DNA of 29,455 nucleotides from DAOTTI01 sp034437795 (lineage in GTDB: Bacteria; Chloroflexota; UBA11872; UBA12225), in NCBI GenBank assembly GCA_034437795.1, contig DAOTTI010000032.1, positions 1 through 29,455 on the forward strand, read 5' to 3'. The notes beneath the pieces are model-generated. The model did no database searches. It saw nothing but the letters and a program-made list of their open reading frames with translations, and was not told the origin of the DNA. A program made the position numbers and the translations under genes. Positions 23,814-29,455 of this stretch are shown one piece after another (the stretch's first letter is position 1; the number at the start of each line of letters is the position of its first letter).

Positions 23814-24659
23814 TTATGGGTATCCAGGCAGGCCCCGCCGGACGTAGCCGTACACGTCCGGCGGCAGGTGGGGCACCGATGGGTGGCCGAACATGACAGT
23901 GGGCATGCGGATACCTGGGACGTCTCCGATGACGTGGATGCGGTGCAGGTAGCCCTGGGGCGCGCAGACGAAGTCGCCCCGCTTCACCTTATGGCTGCCC
24001 AGTCCGTCGAAGACCCACTCCAGCTCCCCTTCACGGATCATCCACCATTCGTCGCAGTCCGAATGCCAGTGCCCGGCCGGCAGCTCGTGTGGCCTGGCAT
24101 AGATGAAGTTGGTCATGAACGACGGGTTGGCGATCACCTGGTGCGACCACGGCGCGGGGCCGTAGATTTCCTTGAGCTGGGGCATGGTGAGGCAGGGCTG
24201 ATTGGGCGGCGGGCCCTTGGCCCCTTCTCGCCTGGCCACCGCCGTGGGCAGGACGCTATGGGCGCTGCGTCGCTCGGCGGGGGTCCGCCGGTCGGCGGGC
24301 AGGGCCTGCGCGGCCGGCTGGCGCACGCTGACGCGGATCCCTGGCTCGCTGCCCCGTACGGCAAAGCGGGCCGCGTGCCCCTTGGGGATGCAGAGGTAGG
24401 CATCGGCTTCGGCCTCGAACTCGCCGAGCTCTTCGATCTCCACGACGTAGCGGCCGTCAAGGATGGCGACGAACTCGTCGCCGTTGGGGCGCCACATGGG
24501 CGGGGCCACCGTGCCCGGGGGCTCGCAGATCACGTCGGCGATGTCCTGGGCATTCTCGATCAGGCGATGCACCCATGGCCCCGAGCCGTGGGCGTCGCAG
24601 ATGGTGGACAGGCTGACCGATGGCCGGTTCGGCGGGGGTATGGGCGTGCTGCTGGTCAC
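23814..24659 (-). CDS. Bicupin protein
   Basis: Two cupin-like halves make up this 281-residue protein. The first (about 48-115) reads MWRPNGDEFVAILDGRYVVE and AYLCIPKGHAARF but lacks the HxH pair. The second (about 188-255) has AGHWHSDCDEWWMIREGELE and DFVCAPQGYLHRI, giving His197, His199, Glu204 and His239 as metal ligands. An Arg/Ala/Pro-rich linker joins them. Only the second half is therefore likely to be catalytic. Bicupins of this shape include dioxygenases and sugar-acid decarboxylases; the substrate is unknown. The GTG at 24659 has GGAGGAG upstream. It runs in the same direction as the amidohydrolase and enolase-superfamily genes, about 215 bases upstream of the former. Confidence 0.8.
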   Translation of the reverse strand: MTSSTPIPPPNRPSVSLSTICDAHGSGPWVHRLIENAQDIADVICEPPGTVAPPMWRPNGDEFVAILDGRYVVEIEELGEFEAEADAYLCIPKGHAARFAVRGSEPGIRVSVRQPAAQALPADRRTPAERRSAHSVLPTAVARREGAKGPPPNQPCLTMPQLKEIYGPAPWSHQVIANPSFMTNFIYARPHELPAGHWHSDCDEWWMIREGELEWVFDGLGSHKVKRGDFVCAPQGYLHRIHVIGDVPGIRMPTVMFGHPSVPHLPPDVYGYVRRGLPGYP

Positions 24660-25008
24660 GTGCTCTCCTCCTCAGCTGCTCTGTTCCTGCCGGCGCCTGG
24701 GGGGCGCGTCGTGCGAGCGTCGCCGGCGCCCGTAGTGTACGCCATCCGCATGGACGAAAGACCAACGAGGGGAGCACGACCGTGCCGGTTCGTCGTTCGT
24801 CCTGTGTTGCCCTGTGTTCGTTGTCGCGTTGCGGCAGGTACCATAGGGCATCGCTCGTGCAGGGCGTACCGTGTAGCAATCGAGCACTGCGGACCGAGCG
24901 CTGAGCACGAACCGAGTGTCGAGCATTGAGCGCTGAGACCTGAGAGCCGAGAACTGCGCTATTGCGGGCCGAGCACTGAGCATCAAGCACTGAGATTGAG
25001 AACTGAGT
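24660..25008. repeat. Divergent intergenic region with a GAGCACTGAG-type periodic repeat
   Basis: From about 24879 to 25008 the sequence is a chain of short near-copies: CGAGCACTGCGG, CGAGCGCTGAGCACG, CGAGCATTGAGCGCTGAG, CGAGAACTGCG, CGAGCACTGAGCATC, AAGCACTGAG and GAGAACTGAG. The repeat runs straight into the ATG of the isomerase gene and supplies its only purine-rich ribosome-site candidate. A second simple-sequence stretch (TTCGTCGTTCGTCCTGTGTT and similar) is at 24789-24835. No gene recognised. Confidence 0.65.
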
Positions 25009-25800
25009 ATGGACCTCTCCCGCCTGTCTGCGTGTTCCATCCCCTTGCGCAAGCGTCCTCTGGCTGAGGCCTTGCGCGTCATTGCCAGCGCCGGCTTCCG
25101 GAAGGTGGACCTGCTTGGCGCCGAGCCCCACTTCCCGCCCGATCCGGACGAGGGGGTCGTGCGAGAGATCGCGGAAGCGGCCAGGCAGGTGGGCGTACAG
25201 GTCGCGAACCTGGGGACCTATTACGGCCGGCCCCTGCCGGGCACGGCGGAAGAGACGGAGGCGGAACTGGCCGCCGCACGGCGGGGGATGGACGCGGCCG
25301 TGCGCCTGGGCGCCCGCTCGCTGCGCATCCATCCGGGCAAGGACCGTAGCCACGAGACCGGCTTTGCCCTCGTGCCGTTCTTCCGGCAGGTGGCTCAGGA
25401 GGCGGAGCGGCGCGGGCTGTATCTGGGTATCGAGACTCACGGCGGACTCTCGTCAGATGCCCCCGCCATGGTCGAGCTGTGCCGGGAGGTCGGCTCGCGC
25501 CACTTCGGCGTGCTGTTCGACCCCTGTAACTGCGCTGGCGCCGGGGTGGACTACAAGCAGGCGTGGGACGTGTTTCACGAGCACGTCGTCCACGTCCACC
25601 TGAAGGACGGGCGCCGCGCCCCCGACGGGAGATGGCAACGCGTCCACCTGGGCGAGGGGGAGATCGACATCCCCTGGCTCTTGCGCGAGCTGGACCGCGC
25701 CGGCTACGGGGGCGACATCGCCCTCGAGTATGAGATTGGCGACCTCGAGCCGCCGGAGACTGGCCTTGCCCGCTGGCGGGCGTATTGCGCCTCGCTCTAG
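25009..25800 (+). CDS. Sugar phosphate isomerase/epimerase (xylose isomerase-like TIM barrel)
   Basis: The 263-residue TIM-barrel protein has the usual layout. LSACSIPLRKRPLAEALRVI opens it, with Glu142 (GIETHGG), Asp171 (GVLFDPCN), His197 (HVHLKDG) and Glu240 (IALEYE) as probable metal ligands. The conserved VHLGEGEIDIPWLLREL segment, with its LGEGEID motif, precedes the last strand. Family members are 2-keto sugar epimerases, hydroxypyruvate isomerases, inositol-type dehydratases or isomerases, and endonuclease IV relatives. Here the catabolic cluster on the opposite strand suggests a sugar or sugar-acid step. The ATG at 25009 is preceded only by the TGAGAACTGAG repeat. Its TAG stop forms the first bases of the next repeat element. 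Confidence 0.86.
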   Translation: MDLSRLSACSIPLRKRPLAEALRVIASAGFRKVDLLGAEPHFPPDPDEGVVREIAEAARQVGVQVANLGTYYGRPLPGTAEETEAELAAARRGMDAAVRLGARSLRIHPGKDRSHETGFALVPFFRQVAQEAERRGLYLGIETHGGLSSDAPAMVELCREVGSRHFGVLFDPCNCAGAGVDYKQAWDVFHEHVVHVHLKDGRRAPDGRWQRVHLGEGEIDIPWLLRELDRAGYGGDIALEYEIGDLEPPETGLARWRAYCASL

Positions 25801-26030
25801 GCTGAGCTATTCATGAGCGGAGCCCTCACCCTGGCCCGCTCCCACAGGGAGAGGGGGGCTCCCGCAGCTCGCGCAAGAGGGCATTGCGCTCCCTGCCCGC
25901 TCCCACAGGGAGAGGGGGCGTTCCGGTCGTACCCCTGCGGTCGCGAGACTCCCTGGCCCGCTCCCACAGGGGGAGGGGGCTGTAGACGGAGCGCTCGCCC
26001 TGGCCCTTATCCAGAGGGAGAGGGCCAGGT
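25798..26030 (+). repeat. Dispersed element followed by four tandem CTCCC-GGGAG units
   Basis: TAGGCTGAGCTATTCATGAG joins the isomerase stop codon to CCCTCACCCTGGCC. Four units with core GCCCGCTCCCACAGGGAGAG start near 25831, 25892, 25953 and 26000, the first three about 61 bases apart and the fourth altered. Each can form a CTCCC/GGGAG hairpin. The block fills the gap between convergent genes and may act as a two-way terminator or barrier. Confidence 0.7.
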
Positions 26031-26090
26031 TCAGGAGGGGGTATCGAGTTGCTGAGCGGGCAACGAAGGGCAGGGCCATCCCGATGGAGA

Positions 26091-29000
26091 TTACGGCCCG
26101 ACGTTCAGGAGATTGACCTCGGCTGTACCGAGGACGGTGGCGCCGCTCTTGGCCTGGACGAAGCCCTGGAGGAACCGGCCGGCGGCGGGCGCGGCATTGG
26201 CCATAGCCACGGCCGTGGCCATCCAGGTGCTTCCCGTCGGGCGCAGCGCGGGCGGATCGGACACCGCCACCGCGCCGAACATGGGGTTGGCAAAGCTGTC
26301 GAGGTAGTCGTAGGCGGTGCTGCCGGCGGGAACGGCGAATGGCACGACGATCACCTTCCACAGGCCCGCAGCCGGGTTAGTGGCGGAGACGAACTCCTCC
26401 GAGATGGGGCTCTCGCTTGCCGACTTGAGCACGCAGCCCCTGGCGGCATCGGTGCAATCGTAGAGGTAGAGGTCGAGGTCGGCGCCGGGATCCGAGGGCT
26501 TGCCGATGCGGGCCGAGATGGCGGTGGAGCCGGCCGGCACGTTGATCGAGAAGACGTGCTCCGGGCCGGTGGCGGCGATAGTCGGGCGGGCCTTGAAGGC
26601 ACTACCCAGCGCCGTCCCCACTGCGTTGCCGGTGAAGGTGGCCGCGCGGTTGGTGAAGGTGAAGCTCTGGGTGTAGGCCGTGCCGATCGTGGTGGGATCG
26701 ACCGTCCACGACGGGGGGACCACGTCTACGCCCAGCACCACCGCCTGGAGGCCGAAGGTGGCTGGCGTCGCCGGCGAGGCGCGGGAGACCTCGACCGCCG
26801 CCTCCCAGACGCCGGCCATGGGCTGTGAGAGCGTCTGGGAGAGGGTGCACGGGGCGGTGCAAAAGCCGGTCGCGGTGCGCGGCAGCCCCTGCGGGTCATA
26901 GGGCAGAAGGCGGACGCGCCCGCTCTGGACCGTCAGATCGAGCTTGAGGGCGGCCATCCCCGCCGGCACGACGAAGAAGAAGGTGGCGCGGTCCGGCCGA
27001 TCGGCCTGGCCGGCGGCGGTGACGCTAAAGCCGTTGCCGGCATTGAGGGGCTCGGCCGCCACCACCGTATTCAGCACCTGATAGTCAATACCGGGCGTGG
27101 CCGGATCATCGAGGACCAGGCGGGCACTGTGCACGCCGGGCGTGAGAGGGCGAACCGTCACCGCGAGGGGCACGGCGGTATTCAGGGGCAGGCTGATGGA
27201 GCCGGCACTGCTGAAAGTGCCGTCGTTGCCGACCCACTGCACGCTATAGGCGATGGGCCGGCCGCCGCCGGAGGTGCGTGTGAAGGTGATAGTGCGCGTC
27301 TCGCTGCGGCCGGCGGTCCATCCTTCCCGTTCGTAGATCCCCGGCCCGACGTTGGGTGGCTGGAGGAGGCCGCTCAGCACGGTGTTGACCGGCGCGCTGC
27401 TGGTGATCTCCACCGGCTTGAGGTTAGTCTTGAGCAGGTCCCAAGCCGCGCCGACCTGGACGAGGCCGCTGCCCTGCTCGTGGGCGCCGTAGGCGGGCAG
27501 GTAGCGGGCGCTGGAGGTGATGGCCTGGCGCAGCTGGTCGGGCTTCCACTGCACCTCGCGCTGCTTGGCGGCGCTGATGAGCAGGGCTGCGCCGCCCGCC
27601 GCCTGCGGGGCGGCCATCGACGTCCCTTGAAAGAGGCAATAGCCGGGGGGCAGCGTGGCCGGGGCGTGGGGCAGGAAGGTGCAGGGCGGCTGCCAGGCGG
27701 GGATGGTGGAGATGGCGGCGCCGGGGGCCACGATGTTGGGCTTGAGCCCACCGTCTTCGCGCGGGCCGCGCGAAGAGAAGGGGAACAGGCCGTCGTCCTT
27801 GGCCGCGACTGCGCCGTAGTCGTGGAGCCACGTGTCCTTATGGACGTAGGCGCCGACGCTCAGCACCCGCGTGGCCACGGACGGATCGCCGACCGTATTC
27901 AGGCCGGGGCCGTTATTGCCGGCGGAGAAGAACATCTGGACCTTGGAGAGGTCACTCAGGCGGTTATAGAGCAAGGCACGGGCGTTGTTCCCGTCGTTCA
28001 GGGCGGGCAAGCCCCCGATGCTCATACTGATCACGTCGACGTTGGCCTGCTTGGCGGCGTAGATCATGCCTTCGATCAGGCCGGCGGCAGAGCAGAAGCC
28101 GGTGAATAGGCAGACCCGCACTGAGACGATCTGGGCTTCCGGCGCCGCGCCATGGAAGGCGCCGCCGAAGAAGCCGTTGCCGGCGGCGATGCCGGCCACG
28201 TGCGTGCCGTGGGCGCTATCGACGATGCCGATGTTGACGAACTTGTTCTTGCCGTCGGTCTGCACGACGAACGGGACCGTCTCACGCACGGCGGTGGCCG
28301 GATTGTCCGTGCCGAAGAGGCCGACGTCATACTTGACACGGTAGTCGGTCATGGCCAGCTCGCCGGCGAAGCTCCGGTCCGCGTTGGTATCGACCCACAC
28401 CGTATTGTCGGAGGTGCGCCACAGGACGGCGAAGACCTCATCGCAGATGCCGTTGCGATTGACGTCGGGGCGGTTGCCGCCGCAGGGGGTGCCCAGGCTG
28501 TACTCGCTGGCCGTGCCGATACTGGCCTCGCGGAAGAGGCCGAAGCGATAGACACCATCCGCCGGCACGCCGGAGTAGGCGACGCCGCCCGCGGTGAACT
28601 GGCCGCCGGTGACGGTGACCTGCATCTCCATGCTGACCCACGATGGGTCCAGGCCGCTCAGCGGATCATTGGCGTTGACCCAGTCGACGATCTTGCGCGC
28701 TGGGCGCCCGTCGAGCGTCTTGGCGTTCTGCAGCTCGGGCGCGAGCAGGTCGATACCGGTATCCAGGATGCCGATTTTGACGCCCCGCCCGTCGAAGGTG
28801 GGGTTGGCGGCCACGAACTGGGGGGCGCCGATGTCGCGGGTGGGCAGGTAGGGGTTCTGGGGCGGCGTGTCTGCCCCCGGCGGGGGCACCACCGCCGGCT
28901 CATCGGTCGCGTCCGGCCGCGGGTCCTCGCGGGGGATGAGCTCGTCGAGGCTCGCCGCCTGCACTCCCGGGAGCTGCGCCGCGCGCAGGGCCCGATCCAC

Positions 29001-29297
29001 TGGGACGATGGCGCGGATGTAGTCGAGGTCGTCATCGCGGTAGCGGACTGTGGCGCCGAGGCCGGCCAGGCCGGCGGCGACCGTCCGGTTGGCCCCGGGG
29101 CGGGCGGCGATGAGCAGCGTCACCGTGGTATCGCCGCGGGCGATGGCGCTGGCGAGCAGGTGCCGGTCATGCTTACCCAAGGCGCCGCCCGGCGCGGCCT
29201 GCGCCGCGCCAGGGGTGGCAGGGACCAAGGGCGAGAGGGCGAGGAGCAGGGCAACGAGCAGCGCAGCCGACCGCCGCACGTTGAGGGATCGGTTCAC
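26091..29297 (-). CDS. Secreted subtilisin-like S8 serine peptidase, TPPII-like long insert
   Basis: This 1068-residue protein starts at the GTG at 29297, which AGGAGGTCG precedes. A signal peptide (MNRSLNVRRSAALLVALLLA, cleavage near AAQA about residue 34) is followed by an I9-like prodomain to about 120. The S8 triad is Asp179 (GILDTGID), His363 (SAHGTHVAG) and Ser560 (GTSMAAP), with oxyanion Asn461 (SAGNNGPG). About 180 residues separate Asp and His, against a few tens in subtilisin. This recalls tripeptidyl peptidase II, and the insert holds Asp-rich DVNRNGICDE and DTNADRS loops that may bind calcium. From about 640 to the end are beta-sandwich-like regions that look like adhesion or pre-peptidase domains. 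It is likely exported and may degrade extracellular protein. Confidence 0.9.
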   Translation of the reverse strand: MNRSLNVRRSAALLVALLLALSPLVPATPGAAQAAPGGALGKHDRHLLASAIARGDTTVTLLIAARPGANRTVAAGLAGLGATVRYRDDDLDYIRAIVPVDRALRAAQLPGVQAASLDELIPREDPRPDATDEPAVVPPPGADTPPQNPYLPTRDIGAPQFVAANPTFDGRGVKIGILDTGIDLLAPELQNAKTLDGRPARKIVDWVNANDPLSGLDPSWVSMEMQVTVTGGQFTAGGVAYSGVPADGVYRFGLFREASIGTASEYSLGTPCGGNRPDVNRNGICDEVFAVLWRTSDNTVWVDTNADRSFAGELAMTDYRVKYDVGLFGTDNPATAVRETVPFVVQTDGKNKFVNIGIVDSAHGTHVAGIAAGNGFFGGAFHGAAPEAQIVSVRVCLFTGFCSAAGLIEGMIYAAKQANVDVISMSIGGLPALNDGNNARALLYNRLSDLSKVQMFFSAGNNGPGLNTVGDPSVATRVLSVGAYVHKDTWLHDYGAVAAKDDGLFPFSSRGPREDGGLKPNIVAPGAAISTIPAWQPPCTFLPHAPATLPPGYCLFQGTSMAAPQAAGGAALLISAAKQREVQWKPDQLRQAITSSARYLPAYGAHEQGSGLVQVGAAWDLLKTNLKPVEITSSAPVNTVLSGLLQPPNVGPGIYEREGWTAGRSETRTITFTRTSGGGRPIAYSVQWVGNDGTFSSAGSISLPLNTAVPLAVTVRPLTPGVHSARLVLDDPATPGIDYQVLNTVVAAEPLNAGNGFSVTAAGQADRPDRATFFFVVPAGMAALKLDLTVQSGRVRLLPYDPQGLPRTATGFCTAPCTLSQTLSQPMAGVWEAAVEVSRASPATPATFGLQAVVLGVDVVPPSWTVDPTTIGTAYTQSFTFTNRAATFTGNAVGTALGSAFKARPTIAATGPEHVFSINVPAGSTAISARIGKPSDPGADLDLYLYDCTDAARGCVLKSASESPISEEFVSATNPAAGLWKVIVVPFAVPAGSTAYDYLDSFANPMFGAVAVSDPPALRPTGSTWMATAVAMANAAPAAGRFLQGFVQAKSGATVLGTAEVNLLNVGP

Positions 29298-29360
29298 GGC
29301 ACGACCTCCTATCCACCCGGGGACTCGGGACGCCGCCCGAGTAGCGAAGACGTATAACAC

Positions 29361-29455
29361 AAAACTGGCGCGCTCGCACGCCCCCCTGGCCCCGCTCCAG
29401 CGCGAGGAGGGGGACGCGGGCCGGAGGGAGCGGACCTCACCCCCTGGCCCCCTCA
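29361..29455. repeat. Start of another CCTCACCCCCTGGCCCC repeat region at the window edge
   Basis: CCCCCTGGCCCCGCTCC and CCTCACCCCCTGGCCCCCTC at the right edge resemble the CCTCACCCTGGCCC part of the dispersed element. The rest lies outside the window. Confidence 0.45.

Noticed and set aside
21450..24929. Long plus-strand frames opposite the enolase-superfamily, amidohydrolase and bicupin genes
   Set aside because: Antisense shadows of clearly recognisable genes with no domain signature or ribosome sites.
25831..26030. CRISPR array suggested by regularly spaced repeat units
   Set aside because: Only three regular units and a degenerate fourth, imperfect copies, and no cas genes nearby; better viewed as a hairpin repeat block.
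27129..29357. Long plus-strand open frames opposite the S8 peptidase
   Set aside because: They are Gly/Asp/Val-rich mirror frames of a well-conserved peptidase gene, which is common at this GC content, and have no motifs.

Overview
The window is a very GC-rich bacterial segment with no rRNA, tRNA, phage, insertion sequence or CRISPR that I could find. Gene content (Tat/lipobox solute-binding proteins, a sugar-acid catabolic set, a haem-uptake operon behind a DtxR/IdeR-like palindrome, DUF421, CapA, BON+SRPBCC and a large S8 peptidase) and the frequent GTG/TTG starts behind strong AGGAGG sites suggest a free-living, heterotrophic, soil or thermophile-type bacterium. Chloroflexota (Thermomicrobia-like) is my best guess, made from family resemblance only.

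Layout. 1-3900: tail of a rhamnulose-1-phosphate aldolase/short-chain dehydrogenase with an in-frame amber codon, a sugar-type solute-binding lipoprotein, a cupin, and a clear galactonate dehydratase (DgoD type). 4000-7600: DUF421 membrane protein, a decayed ABC-2 permease, CapA-type phosphoesterase, small ferredoxin-like protein. 7670-11560: BON+SRPBCC protein, small YflT-like protein, His-rich protein, alpha/beta hydrolase and a stand-alone LuxR-type HTH. 12120-16845: palindromic iron-type operator, small ORF, hmuT-hmuU-hmuV, and a Suc_Fer (Apd1-like) bis-Cys/bis-His [2Fe-2S] protein whose first 30 residues look like the start of a haem-degrading monooxygenase. 16842-20786: two sugar-type solute-binding lipoproteins, the first joined by an ATGA overlap to the Suc_Fer gene, then a DUF3386 protein. 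20900-21230: a broken ABC ATPase fragment that appears to be a mosaic of a FepC-like gene and hmuV. 21320-25800: second catabolic cluster (divergent enolase-superfamily protein, amidohydrolase, bicupin, sugar-phosphate isomerase/epimerase). 25800-29455: repeat-rich convergent gap, a secreted S8 peptidase, and the edge of another repeat.

How the genes work together. The two outer clusters resemble degradation of sugars and sugar acids: binding lipoproteins capture substrate, enolase-superfamily dehydratases, cupins, TIM-barrel isomerase and amidohydrolase process it. No sugar ABC permease or ATPase is present, so the three binding proteins must use partners elsewhere. The centre is haem/iron acquisition: binding protein, permease, ATPase, and a ferredoxin-like protein that could supply electrons for iron or haem processing.

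The intergenic DNA is unusually structured. One element (core TAGCCTGGGCTATTCACGAG followed by CCTCACCCT) occurs at least five times, three of them overlapping the TAG stop codon of a gene. Other gaps hold short tandem or periodic repeats. The most unusual items are the mosaic ATPase fragment, the monooxygenase/Suc_Fer chimera, the stop-codon-linked repeat and the non-canonical metal site of the second enolase-superfamily protein.
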